DNA from: a virus
Virus record (IMG/VR): IMGVR_UViG_3300023257_000065
Coordinates: 1 to 36,051 of that record
DNA length: 36,051 nt
Direction: 5' to 3' (one strand)
Shown here: piece by piece, positions 27,281-35,978 of the stretch
Numbering within the stretch: the stretch's first letter is position 1
Layout: each line of letters begins with the position of its first letter
Made by a program: the position numbers and the translations under genes
The notes under the pieces: model-generated
Databases searched by the model: none
Seen by the model: the letters and a program-made list of their open reading frames with translations, nothing else
Told to the model about the DNA's origin: nothing

Positions 27281-29730
27281 TGGCCATCGAACCGAAGGCA
27301 CCCGGAGCCGACTGTGAATCCTGTCCCCTTCAGGGCGCGAAGATGGTTCCCGGGACCGGCCCGACCACGTGCAAAGTTGTAGTGGTAGGAGAGGCGCCCG
27401 GGGTTACGGAGGCACGACTGGGAAAGCCGTTTGTTGGGCCATCGGGAGAGCTACTCCGACGGACGCTCAATGGTTACGGGATTGACGACAAGGACATTTA
27501 TGTCACCAACGCTGTACTCTGTCATCCGGCCAGGAACAAGTTACCGCCGAAAGCTGTACACTGTTGCCGTCGTAGACTACTTGCAGAGATCGTGGCCCAT
27601 AAACCGGAGGTAGTGTTAGCACTCGGTAATACTGCTACACATGTACTCCTCGGAGACATCGGAGGGATCACGACGATAAGAGGTCGCCAGTATGAGGCTG
27701 TCGGCCTTAAAGACATCGTAGTAGTACCGACACTACACCCGGCAGCAATCCTAAGGCGACCATCGTCGTTTAGGGACTTCTCGGCAGACATTAGTAAGGC
27801 GTTTAACCGAACTGTCAACTCGGTTAGTACCCATCAAGGTCCCGTGGACCGACGGATAATCCTCGACCAGCAGGAGGCTGTAACCTTCCTTCAGCACCTC
27901 GAGCGAATGGCTACTACAGCTACTAACGAGGCTGGAGCACCAATGAAGGTTACGGTTGACCTGGAAACCTCTGGGTTTGACCCCTTCGACGACTACATCC
28001 TGTGCATCGTGTTCTCGTGGAAGGAGGAGCAGGCTGTCGTTCTGGGCCTGAACCTCATTGAAGACTCCGAAGTAAGGAAGGCACTCCTTGATGCGTTTAC
28101 CAGTGTCCACATCGCTTGGGGCGGCCACGGAATGAAGTTTGACCGTAAGCACCTAGTTAGTGCGCTCGGAGGTGTAGGGCCAAAGGTTTCGTGGGACACC
28201 CTACTACAGCACTACATGCTCGACGAGCGCAAAGGGACCCACGACCTCAAGAAGCTGGCAGCGGGTAATCTGAACGCTCCCAACTGGGAGGGAACTATTA
28301 AGCAGTATCTAAAGAAGCCGAGTACCGATTCGTACGCATTGCTTCCTGAGTCGGTACTCTATACGTACGCACTACACGACGGAGACTACACTACGAGGCT
28401 CCGAATGCTTCAGGAGTCAGAGTTGGCTTCTCGGAAGAGGCTACAGTGGGTATACGATAACCTACTGGTTCCCGCGTCCAACGTACTGGCAGACATAGAG
28501 CTCTTTGGAGCTCGAATCGACCAGTCCGAGCTCGAAGGACTGGATGATGAGCTCACGGGAAAGATCTTCGACCTAGAGTGTGAACTCTGTACGATGGCAG
28601 GAGATCCCGGGTTCAATCCTAATTCTACTCAGCAGGTAGGACGCATCATATTCGAGAAGTTTAACCTACCACATATCAGGGGCAACAGTACCGACGCGGA
28701 TGTACTTGAGGCTCTGGACAAGAAGACGGGCCACCCATTCGTTAAGCTGATGCGCAAGCAGAGAAAGGTAGCGAAGCTACACTCAACCTATGTTAAGGGT
28801 ATCGAGCGGCAGTTGTCGAGTGACGGGCGAGTCCGTTCATCGTTTATGCTGCACGGAACAGTTACGGGAAGGCTCTCGTGCCGCGACCCCAACCTACAGA
28901 ACGTCCCACGCAAGGGATCGGGGATACGACGTTTGTACATCCCGTCAACTCCTGCAGACTTTCGAAGGATGTTCAAGCACGTATACGGAAGAGTACCCCA
29001 GAACATTCGAGACGACGATGAGCTGGTAATTATGCAGGGCGACTATAGTCAAGCAGAGCTTAGGGTCCTAGCTTGGATTACCAAGGACCCATTCCTGCTT
29101 GAAGTCTATCGCTCCGGGAGGGATCTACATAGTGAAGTCGCAGAGAGAATGTTCGGACCGGAGTATACAAAAGAGCAACGCGTTGCCGCAAAGATGGTCA
29201 ACTTTGGTCTCGTCTATGGAAGGACGGCAAGAGCTCTTGCGAGGGATACTCGAATCCCAGGTATGTCCTACGAAGAGGCCGTGGAGTACATCAACGACTT
29301 CTTTCGTAAGATGCCACGTGTTACCGACTGGTACCAGAAGACCAAGGCTCAGGTCCGTCGAACAGGAATGGTTACTTCCCTTGTCGGGAGAGAACGACGA
29401 TTCGGAATTGTCACCCAAGAGGTGCTACGTGACGTCGAGAACCAAGCTGTCAACTTTATGTGTCAGTCTCCAGCAAGCGACTTCACCCTTAGATCGCTTT
29501 GTAGAATGCACGAATGGTGTGTTAGATCCGGAGCTGCCCACATACTGGTCACTGTCCACGATAGCATTATTCTTGAGTGTCCTAGAAGACTGGTACCTGT
29601 GGTCGGGAAGAAGCTCGCAACGCTAATGCAGTCGACCGCAGAGGAAATGATCGGTGACGACGTTGTACCGTTTCCTTCTGATATTGAAGTAGGATCAAAC
29701 TGGGAGGACCTGAAAGGAGTAAAGGTGTAG
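27280..29730 (+). CDS. Uracil-DNA glycosylase / 3'-5' exonuclease / family-A DNA polymerase fusion
   Basis: 816 residues from ATG 27280, overlapping the DpdA stop (TAATG). Residues 1-170 are a family-4-like uracil-DNA glycosylase: 'DCESCPLQG' and further Cys ('VLCHPA', 'VHCCRR') for an iron-sulfur cluster, 'VVVGEAPGVTEARLGKPFVG' and 'PTLHPAAILRRP'. Residues about 225-370 are a DnaQ-like exonuclease: 'TVDLETSGFDP', 'GHGMKFDRK' and 'YALHDGDYT'. The rest is a PolA palm: motif A 'QGDYSQAELRVLAW', motif B 'KMVNFGLVYGR', motif C 'VTVHDSIILE', with Ser where Glu is usual. There is no 5' nuclease domain. Likely the phage replicase with built-in uracil removal or sensing. Confidence 0.9.
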   Translation: MAIEPKAPGADCESCPLQGAKMVPGTGPTTCKVVVVGEAPGVTEARLGKPFVGPSGELLRRTLNGYGIDDKDIYVTNAVLCHPARNKLPPKAVHCCRRRLLAEIVAHKPEVVLALGNTATHVLLGDIGGITTIRGRQYEAVGLKDIVVVPTLHPAAILRRPSSFRDFSADISKAFNRTVNSVSTHQGPVDRRIILDQQEAVTFLQHLERMATTATNEAGAPMKVTVDLETSGFDPFDDYILCIVFSWKEEQAVVLGLNLIEDSEVRKALLDAFTSVHIAWGGHGMKFDRKHLVSALGGVGPKVSWDTLLQHYMLDERKGTHDLKKLAAGNLNAPNWEGTIKQYLKKPSTDSYALLPESVLYTYALHDGDYTTRLRMLQESELASRKRLQWVYDNLLVPASNVLADIELFGARIDQSELEGLDDELTGKIFDLECELCTMAGDPGFNPNSTQQVGRIIFEKFNLPHIRGNSTDADVLEALDKKTGHPFVKLMRKQRKVAKLHSTYVKGIERQLSSDGRVRSSFMLHGTVTGRLSCRDPNLQNVPRKGSGIRRLYIPSTPADFRRMFKHVYGRVPQNIRDDDELVIMQGDYSQAELRVLAWITKDPFLLEVYRSGRDLHSEVAERMFGPEYTKEQRVAAKMVNFGLVYGRTARALARDTRIPGMSYEEAVEYINDFFRKMPRVTDWYQKTKAQVRRTGMVTSLVGRERRFGIVTQEVLRDVENQAVNFMCQSPASDFTLRSLCRMHEWCVRSGAAHILVTVHDSIILECPRRLVPVVGKKLATLMQSTAEEMIGDDVVPFPSDIEVGSNWEDLKGVKV

Positions 29731-29731
29731 C

Positions 29732-30025
29732 ATGAACCTAGACCAGTTTAAGAACGTAATGATACAGAAGCTCAACGAGAACGAACATAAGGGAGGCTGG
29801 AGTACTGATACGCTTCAGCAGCTACTGACTAAGCTCTGCGCAGAAGCTGAGGAGCTTATGGGAGAGCTAGCAGCGTGGAACATTGACGCAGACGCTGTAG
29901 TAAAGGAGTGTGCAGACGTTGCTAACTTCGCGTACGCTATCGCTGACCGGGTAACTCAGCTACACCCCAAAGAGTTAAACATGTGGCCGAACGGTATACC
30001 TGCAGGTGCAGAGGAGGACTCATGA
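29732..30025 (+). CDS. MazG-like nucleotide pyrophosphohydrolase
   Basis: 97 residues, ATG 29732 directly behind the polymerase stop, with AAAGGAG inside the polymerase end. The helical MazG pattern is present: 'LLTKLCAEAEELMGELAAWN' with acidic metal ligands and 'VVKECADVANFAYAIAD' as the second pair. MazG-type enzymes hydrolyse nucleoside triphosphates and may clear non-canonical dNTPs. The stop overlaps the next ATG (ATGA), so it is co-translated with the resolvase gene. Confidence 0.75.
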   Translation: MNLDQFKNVMIQKLNENEHKGGWSTDTLQQLLTKLCAEAEELMGELAAWNIDADAVVKECADVANFAYAIADRVTQLHPKELNMWPNGIPAGAEEDS

Positions 30026-30630
30026 CAACTGTGCTCGCCTTTGATCCGGGAGAAACAACAGGCTGGGCCTGTGCGTACTCAGAGACTGGGAAGTTAGAGA
30101 CGGGGGAGCTCCGGTACTGGCGTGGAGCCGATCGACTCATCCGAACTGTCCGACCTGACATGGTTGCCATTGAGTCGTTTCGGCTCTACCCGGGTAGGGC
30201 ATTGGGTCAATCATGGTCCGACTTTCCTCCTGTGCAAGTAATTGGGGTGCTACGGTTCATTTGTGAGGACCTAGCACACGTTCGGTATGTACTTCAGTCA
30301 GCCTCTGAAATGAAAGGGTTCGTACTCCGTATGCCGGGGCTTAAGATATCGGTACACGAGTACGATGCATCCCGCCATGCAATGTTGTACCTAAGGAGAA
30401 CTAGCGATGACGAACGGTTCAGAGATTACTTTCGGGCCAAACCGCAAGTTAGAGGTGCCCTTGCACGCGTTGACGGACTCACAGCAAAAGACGATGCTCC
30501 GAGTCCCTGGAGCCGTAAAGAGGATCGGGAAGATCCTAGTGCCGCAGGAGCTCCGGCTACTGGAGATGTTGGTGCTTCTGGTTCCGGAGATCCAAATGTG
30601 CGAGGGGGTCTGGTCGTGGTACCAAAATGA
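30022..30630 (+). CDS. RuvC-like Holliday-junction resolvase
   Basis: 202 residues from ATG 30022. The RNase-H-fold acids are 'AFDPGETTGWACA' (Asp near residue 7), 'MVAIESFRLYPG' (Glu near 50) and 'VHEYDASRHAMLYL' (Asp near 114). It would cut branched DNA formed in replication or before packaging. The recognisable domain ends near residue 128; the last 74 residues overlap the helicase gene in another frame and have a Gly/Ala/Ser/Arg composition typical of an overprinted tail. Confidence 0.8.
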   Translation: MTTVLAFDPGETTGWACAYSETGKLETGELRYWRGADRLIRTVRPDMVAIESFRLYPGRALGQSWSDFPPVQVIGVLRFICEDLAHVRYVLQSASEMKGFVLRMPGLKISVHEYDASRHAMLYLRRTSDDERFRDYFRAKPQVRGALARVDGLTAKDDAPSPWSRKEDREDPSAAGAPATGDVGASGSGDPNVRGGLVVVPK

Positions 30631-32068
30631 ACGACGAGTTGAGAAGTCACTCATCAAGTTCGGAGGAAGAAAAGACGCTCAGCTCAAGCACTTCGAGCGT
30701 GCAGATGAACTCTATCCGTTCCAACGTGTTGGGGCAGAGTTCATCAATATGGCTGGGAGAGCACTCCTGTGCGACGAGACAGGACTGGGCAAGACTGCAA
30801 CCTCAATCGCAGCTGTAGTGAGCTCTCAGATGATGATGAGGGTCTTAGTTATCTGTCCGAACTCACTCAAGCTCTGGTGGGCCGACGAGATACGAAGGTG
30901 GGACCCTACGGGTCGTAGAGTAACCGTAGCAAACTCCGCTACTCGAGAGGTTGACATTAAGCGGTTCATGAGTGGTACCGGCTGGCTAGTTGTTAACTGG
31001 GAGCTTGCAAGAATCGGGACGGAGTTGCTGGATCAGTTTGTATGGGACTGGATGATCTGTGATGAGGCACATAGAATCAAGAATAGACGTACTCTCACGT
31101 ACAAGAGTGTCTCGCAGCTAATGTTTACTAGACTCATTCTTGCAACTGGAACCCCAATGTCGAATGAGCCTGGAGAGCTCTGGTCACTGCTTCACTTGCT
31201 AGCCCCTAGCGAGTTTCCGTCGTACTGGAGGTTCTATGAAATGTATACCGAGTATAAGGCGAACTACTTTGGGGGGAGAGAAGTAAGGGGAGTTAAGAAC
31301 TCCGAACTGCTACGACGTGAGCTAGCTCCACGGATGCTCCGGAGAACCAAGAAGGAGTTCCTCCCGCAGCTTCCAGACAAGACGTATAAAACCGTACATG
31401 TATTGATGACTCCTCGTCAATTGAAGATGTACAAACAAATGGTCAAGGAATCGATCATACGGCTAGAATCGGGGGAATCTGTCGACGCGGTCGGAGCAAT
31501 TGTAGTTATACTGCGTCTCCAACAAATCCTCTCTACAACTGCTACTTTGGACGAGTTCGACAGTTCAGGCAAGTTGGATGCTGCTTGTGAACTTATTGCT
31601 GACGCTGTCGAAGAAACGAAGGTTATCGTGTTTACTAAGTTTCGGAAGACCGTTGAGGCTCTAAGTCAACGCCTTGACAAGGGCAAGGTAAAGCATGTGG
31701 TTATTATGGGGGGAATGACTGGTGGGGTAGCTCCAGTCGTCAAACAGCTACAGGAGGATGACGAGGTACGTGTTGCCGTTTGTACGTTACAGGCTGCGGG
31801 TGAGGGTCTGACTATGACTGCTGCTACCAAGGTGATCTTCTTAGAGAAAAACTACAACCCGGCCACCCAACAGCAAGCTGAGGACCGGGTTCATAGAATC
31901 ACTCAAGAGAAAGCTGTACAAATAATCACCGTGGCCTGTAGAGGCACAGTTGATGATTTCGTACAGGAGATACTCGAGCGTAAGGGTGCGATGACCCATA
32001 AAGTGCTAGGCACCGAACTCCTCACGCACCTCAAGGAACAGGAGGAGGTGGGAGTAGATAGCCGGTAG
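30407..32068 (+). CDS. SNF2/SWI2-family helicase
   Basis: 553 residues. ATG 30407 has AAGGAG eight bases upstream, so the 224-base overlap with the resolvase gene appears genuine. Residues 1-70 form a separate N-terminal part. Then 'YPFQRVGAEFI' (Q-motif-like), Walker A 'LLCDETGLGKTATS' near 122, 'MICDEAHRIKN' (DEAH) near 217, 'LILATGTPMSNEP', 'VIVFTKFRKT' and 'QAEDRVHRITQ' (motif VI) near 490 give all SNF2 motifs. These are DNA translocases. In phages they assist replication or recombination. The end overlaps the minus-strand gene by 38 bases. Confidence 0.9.
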   Translation: MTNGSEITFGPNRKLEVPLHALTDSQQKTMLRVPGAVKRIGKILVPQELRLLEMLVLLVPEIQMCEGVWSWYQNERRVEKSLIKFGGRKDAQLKHFERADELYPFQRVGAEFINMAGRALLCDETGLGKTATSIAAVVSSQMMMRVLVICPNSLKLWWADEIRRWDPTGRRVTVANSATREVDIKRFMSGTGWLVVNWELARIGTELLDQFVWDWMICDEAHRIKNRRTLTYKSVSQLMFTRLILATGTPMSNEPGELWSLLHLLAPSEFPSYWRFYEMYTEYKANYFGGREVRGVKNSELLRRELAPRMLRRTKKEFLPQLPDKTYKTVHVLMTPRQLKMYKQMVKESIIRLESGESVDAVGAIVVILRLQQILSTTATLDEFDSSGKLDAACELIADAVEETKVIVFTKFRKTVEALSQRLDKGKVKHVVIMGGMTGGVAPVVKQLQEDDEVRVAVCTLQAAGEGLTMTAATKVIFLEKNYNPATQQQAEDRVHRITQEKAVQIITVACRGTVDDFVQEILERKGAMTHKVLGTELLTHLKEQEEVGVDSR

Positions 32069-32348
32069 CCCAGGCTATCACCAAAGCTGTAGTGACCGTA
32101 AGGGCCACCCCACCAACAAGTCCGAGGAGCCATACTGCTCGATCGACACCACGACACCAGATGTGCATCTCACGCTCAAACACTTCTAAACGCTCTATAC
32201 GATCAACGAGACTCTCAACCTCGTCCCGACTTACTAAGCGGACGTTAATGGTATCTAGCTGTTTTTGAACGTGTGCGAACTTAGTTTTCATGAGATCGTG
32301 GAGACCTTGAATCCTCTCTTCGAGTATACCGTTTATTTCAGGAGGCAT
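32031..32348 (-). CDS. XhlA-like lysis protein (coiled coil plus membrane helix)
   Basis: 105 residues, minus strand. Residues 1-65 are a heptad-type coiled coil ('ILEERIQGLHDLMKTKFAHV', 'LVDRIERLEVFEREM'), followed by one membrane helix ('WLLGLVGGVALTVTTALVIA') and a Pro-rich end. This matches the haemolysin XhlA family, membrane partners of the holin-endolysin set in phages of Gram-positive hosts. It is the last gene of the lysis run. The convergent plus-strand helicase overlaps it by 38 bases, with no terminator between them. Confidence 0.7.
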   Translation of the reverse strand: MPPEINGILEERIQGLHDLMKTKFAHVQKQLDTINVRLVSRDEVESLVDRIERLEVFEREMHIWCRGVDRAVWLLGLVGGVALTVTTALVIAWATGYLLPPPPVP

Positions 32349-32364
32349 AATACTCCTTCCTTAA

Positions 32365-35300
32365 CTAGTTCTGTATATGGGTAACGACGAGGTACTGATC
32401 CAGAATACAAATCGCTATTCCCATGCAGAACTTCTGTGCAACATACTGCACGTTGTCAAAGTCGAAGCCTCTCTCGTTGGTCAGTGCTGCCCCTAAGCTC
32501 GATCCCCGGGCATACTGCATCAGAGCCGTTGCGTCATTAAACTGAACAACTCCACCGATAGCTTCCTTACTCATCTGATCCCTGACGAACCATTGGAAGT
32601 TGGAATCGTCAACTGGAATCTCGGCTTGCACAGGGCTCTCTACGTGTTTCCCGTATACATAGACGGCCAAGATGGAATGGTGACCCGTCGTGCTCCCGGG
32701 GACTTCGATGTCGGGGTGCCGTGTATGGAAGCCTGTTACTACGTCTGAAGGTACGTACAACCCTCCAATACTCTCGACCCAGACATCCATGGTATCATTC
32801 CGGCCCGCCGGCACATCCCCCATCGGTCCGTTAGGATCAGTCTTGTCGAGTGGAACTGTTCCGGCAGTGTTGTTGCCTGTGTTACGCCACCCAACTTTTA
32901 CGTTCTGCAGTCTGTTACCGTTCTCGTTGAGGACCTCTACAAAAATGCTGTGGTCCCCGTGATTCTCTTCTGGGGTCAACAAGTGGAGGTGAACCAGTTT
33001 CGCGTAGCGGCCCCCAGGTTCTAGTTCCATGTCTGGCTCTACAATTGTAACTCCCCAATCAGCTGGAACGTCGTTCCCCATCTCTATAGGGTCCGCCGGC
33101 TCCGGCTCCGGTCCGGGCGTAGGCTCTGGCTCTGGACCGGGTCCAGGTTCCACTTCGCCCATTCGGAGTGCAGCATCCTCCCACTCATCTAAGCATTCAA
33201 ACGTCTCCCAGCCGTATGAAGGGCCGGCTGTGAACATTGCAGCTCCTACAACGTAATCGTCTAGACATAGCTGTTGATCGTACTTGTGCATGCCCTTTAC
33301 AAATACCTCACGATCTATTCCTTGACGCCATCCAACGTCTTCGTAGCCCTCGACAACTGCGTGTGTAAGTCCACACTCGGTTATGAGAAGACCCCATCCC
33401 CACTGTGCTGCCCATTTCATCTGGGTGCGATACCGTAGTAACCGTGCATTCAGTTCCCAGTCCCAGGTGTTCCATGTGTACTCGTGCACACATATGTATC
33501 CTCGGGGAGGTGTTACAGCGTCGAAGGTACGAGGGAAGTGTGTGGAGTCAATTAAAGGTTCCCCCTCCCATCCGAAGTTGCCGGTTGGTAGGCAGAACAG
33601 ACCAATCTTGACGGCAGGGTTCTTCTCCCAAATACTACGGGCGAACTGTGCTTGGAACTGATCGAACTTTGCAAGGTCGCCAGGTGAGGTAGTGTTGTTT
33701 ATTGCCTCGTTGTAGACTTCAGCGACGTGGATGTCGTTAATGACAGATTGGAACCGCGTCGCGAAGTCAATTGCACACCCCTCTGGGTTGTCACTGAATG
33801 GCTGTGAGTCTACGTGGATACGGTATACAATCTCAGTGTCGGGGGCGGCTAACTGAATCGCCTGAAGGTCGCTCACTGGTAGCCCCATTACCTTAACCAT
33901 TGGAGGCTGCAACCTCTCGATAGCCTCCAGGGTTTGGGGACTCATTATCTGGATGTGTGGACAGAGCTTTGAGTACATTGGTCTGTTCTCCTCCTTGGTG
34001 ATCATGTGTTGTACAAATGGTAGCTCATTGTTTAGTGCAAACGGCCCGTTATGCCACGTTGTGTGTAGACCCTGATCTTCGAAGCTGTCGGCTTGTTGGG
34101 CACTTAGTAACTGTACTCCAATGAGCCACTGCATCCACGTGAAGAAGTTTGGGTCAGCGTCGATAGTACGCTGCATGATGTCGGTGTATGTTATCTGTTG
34201 CTGAACGGTATTCCTTGCGTACCTGCTATCATTGTGGCTGGCTACAACATATCCCCCTTCTGTTGCAATCATTGGTACGTATGGGAGAAGGCCTACCTCT
34301 GCTAACAGTCTTCGATGTCCGAGCCACGATCCGAAGCAAGTGTCGTCCGTCTCAATAGTTGCTCCGGGGTTCTTGTGCTGCTGCCTTATTAGGTTAATGT
34401 GGTGCTCGTCTACCTGCCACGGGAGAAAGACCCACTTGTCTCCAGTGTTCTGGCGATACTCAAGGGAGACCTCAGCAAGCTTAGCGAGGTACTCTTCATG
34501 TGTCATTGGGTACCCAACTTGATTGACAGCGTCGTACGGATAATCAGGTGGGTGGTTTAGGGGGTACGGGTGAATGTTTGTCCAGCCGTGACCCTCGATG
34601 AAGATGTCTCTTCGCTCTTCGGGAGACATGTACTCTAAATAGGGGTTGATTATGTTTCCGTCGGGGTCGGGATATAGCCACGTAGTGCATGCAGGAGTTC
34701 CAGGGTAGCCGCCCAGAGCATTGATCTTATAGGCAGCTGGAACGAACGCTCTCCAGCAACGCTCTACCCAGTCCTTCGGGATCTTGAAGTCGTTGTGTGC
34801 CCACTCTCCTCCACATTCTGGTTCGTTCTGGTAGTAAAAATAGTTGACACCTTTCTCAATAAGCCGGCCCACTGTGTCTTCCATGCGCGAGTCAAAACGT
34901 GCGTCAGGTCTATTGAAGAGACGAATGACACACTCAATGCCGCGCATGTGAAACATGTCGACAATACTCAGCCCACCGTAGTACGGATTAGGCTGAAGTG
35001 TCGATCCTCCACCGTCGTCAATGAGTAATACCCAGCTAGCCCACTCCGCTGTACGATCGATGTACCACGTAAGGTCAGCGTGTGCGTGATACTGTATCGG
35101 CGTCCAATGCACCCCGGGGGAGGGGCTACCGTACCCAGGGTACCGTTGGATGGTTATCTCTGGCATTGCCGTTCTCTCCTTTGGCCACTCAACGTATAGA
35201 TGAAGCTGGTACAAGTGGCCATCCACGTACTTGCTGATGACTTTGTCTCCACGGATCCACGGTGGTCGTGTTTCGGTACCTTGTGTATCTGCAAGACTCA

Positions 35301-35550
35301 TACAGTACATAAACCCGTTAGACTCAAGTGATGGGCCGATAGTACCTACTACTCGTGCTGCGAGTGTACGTGCCTCTGTTGTGGGTGGAAGCCTGCCCAT
35401 CCACTTGCCTGCAATGACGTTAGGGCTTTGGCCAGCTTCGGCTTGAGTCAGGATAGTTCTAGCAACTGCTGTCCTACCCTCAGTTCCCAGTATTCCCGCC
35501 TCGCCTTCGATGATCTCTGCGTATAGCTCTATGATCTCTTCTACGTTCAT
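32365..35550 (-). CDS. Giant cell-wall hydrolase with SleB-like and glycosidase-like modules
   Basis: 1061 residues from ATG 35550 behind GGGAGAGGG. Residues about 5-125 ('LYAEIIEGEAGILGTEGRTA', 'VARTILTQAEAGQSP') resemble the SleB/CwlJ hydrolase fold with its N-terminal catalytic Glu. From about 140 to 470 and again 510-780 there are two TIM-barrel-like parts with glycosidase-type acids: 'FYYQNEPECGGEW' and 'EVYNEAINNT', then 'LLITECGLTH'. A Pro/Glu/Gly linker (about 805-835) leads to a C-terminal beta domain ('RYAKLVHLHLLTPEENHGDH') that may bind wall or sugar. It lies between the holin-like and XhlA-like genes. Endolysin is likely; a tail-borne depolymerase cannot be excluded. Confidence 0.72.
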   Translation of the reverse strand: MNVEEIIELYAEIIEGEAGILGTEGRTAVARTILTQAEAGQSPNVIAGKWMGRLPPTTEARTLAARVVGTIGPSLESNGFMYCMSLADTQGTETRPPWIRGDKVISKYVDGHLYQLHLYVEWPKERTAMPEITIQRYPGYGSPSPGVHWTPIQYHAHADLTWYIDRTAEWASWVLLIDDGGGSTLQPNPYYGGLSIVDMFHMRGIECVIRLFNRPDARFDSRMEDTVGRLIEKGVNYFYYQNEPECGGEWAHNDFKIPKDWVERCWRAFVPAAYKINALGGYPGTPACTTWLYPDPDGNIINPYLEYMSPEERRDIFIEGHGWTNIHPYPLNHPPDYPYDAVNQVGYPMTHEEYLAKLAEVSLEYRQNTGDKWVFLPWQVDEHHINLIRQQHKNPGATIETDDTCFGSWLGHRRLLAEVGLLPYVPMIATEGGYVVASHNDSRYARNTVQQQITYTDIMQRTIDADPNFFTWMQWLIGVQLLSAQQADSFEDQGLHTTWHNGPFALNNELPFVQHMITKEENRPMYSKLCPHIQIMSPQTLEAIERLQPPMVKVMGLPVSDLQAIQLAAPDTEIVYRIHVDSQPFSDNPEGCAIDFATRFQSVINDIHVAEVYNEAINNTTSPGDLAKFDQFQAQFARSIWEKNPAVKIGLFCLPTGNFGWEGEPLIDSTHFPRTFDAVTPPRGYICVHEYTWNTWDWELNARLLRYRTQMKWAAQWGWGLLITECGLTHAVVEGYEDVGWRQGIDREVFVKGMHKYDQQLCLDDYVVGAAMFTAGPSYGWETFECLDEWEDAALRMGEVEPGPGPEPEPTPGPEPEPADPIEMGNDVPADWGVTIVEPDMELEPGGRYAKLVHLHLLTPEENHGDHSIFVEVLNENGNRLQNVKVGWRNTGNNTAGTVPLDKTDPNGPMGDVPAGRNDTMDVWVESIGGLYVPSDVVTGFHTRHPDIEVPGSTTGHHSILAVYVYGKHVESPVQAEIPVDDSNFQWFVRDQMSKEAIGGVVQFNDATALMQYARGSSLGAALTNERGFDFDNVQYVAQKFCMGIAICILDQYLVVTHIQN

Positions 35551-35588
35551 ATCCCTCTCCCTAGAGGTAGGGGGGCATAAGCCCCCAT

Positions 35589-35960
35589 CTACTCGCCCGC
35601 GTTGAGTTGCCGTGCTTTACGAGACTTGTCAAAGTTATACCATACTTGTTGGAGTACAGCTACAGGTAAGACTACGTTCATCCAATTGCTCACCCACATC
35701 TGCCAGGTTGCGCTTGTAGGAGGCTTGTCGTACAAACCCACTAGCGTCCCGAACCACCATACGATTGTAATTAGGAGAGCTGCCCAGACAACGGATATCA
35801 CATATTTAGTGAGTGAGCTCCAGCTCTCCAAGAACGGAAATGGCTTAGTCTCCAGCCAGTAGTAGAGCTTGACGCTCAGCCACGGCACTCCCATCGTAAC
35901 AATTAGTACGATGAGCCATGTTAAGGCGTCAGTCTCTCCAGGTAGTATTGGTGCACCCAC
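35589..35960 (-). CDS. Holin-like membrane protein
   Basis: 123 residues from GTG 35960 behind AGAGGAGG. Two clear membrane helices (about residues 12-34, 'ALTWLIVLIVTMGVPWLSV', and 51-74, 'YVISVVWAALLITIVWWFG') and a possible third (about 88-108). A short charged end ('DKSRKARQLNAGE') follows. Size, helix number and place directly before the large hydrolase fit a holin. The family is not recognised. Confidence 0.65.
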   Translation of the reverse strand: MGAPILPGETDALTWLIVLIVTMGVPWLSVKLYYWLETKPFPFLESWSSLTKYVISVVWAALLITIVWWFGTLVGLYDKPPTSATWQMWVSNWMNVVLPVAVLQQVWYNFDKSRKARQLNAGE

Positions 35961-35978
35961 GATATTTACCTCCTCTTA

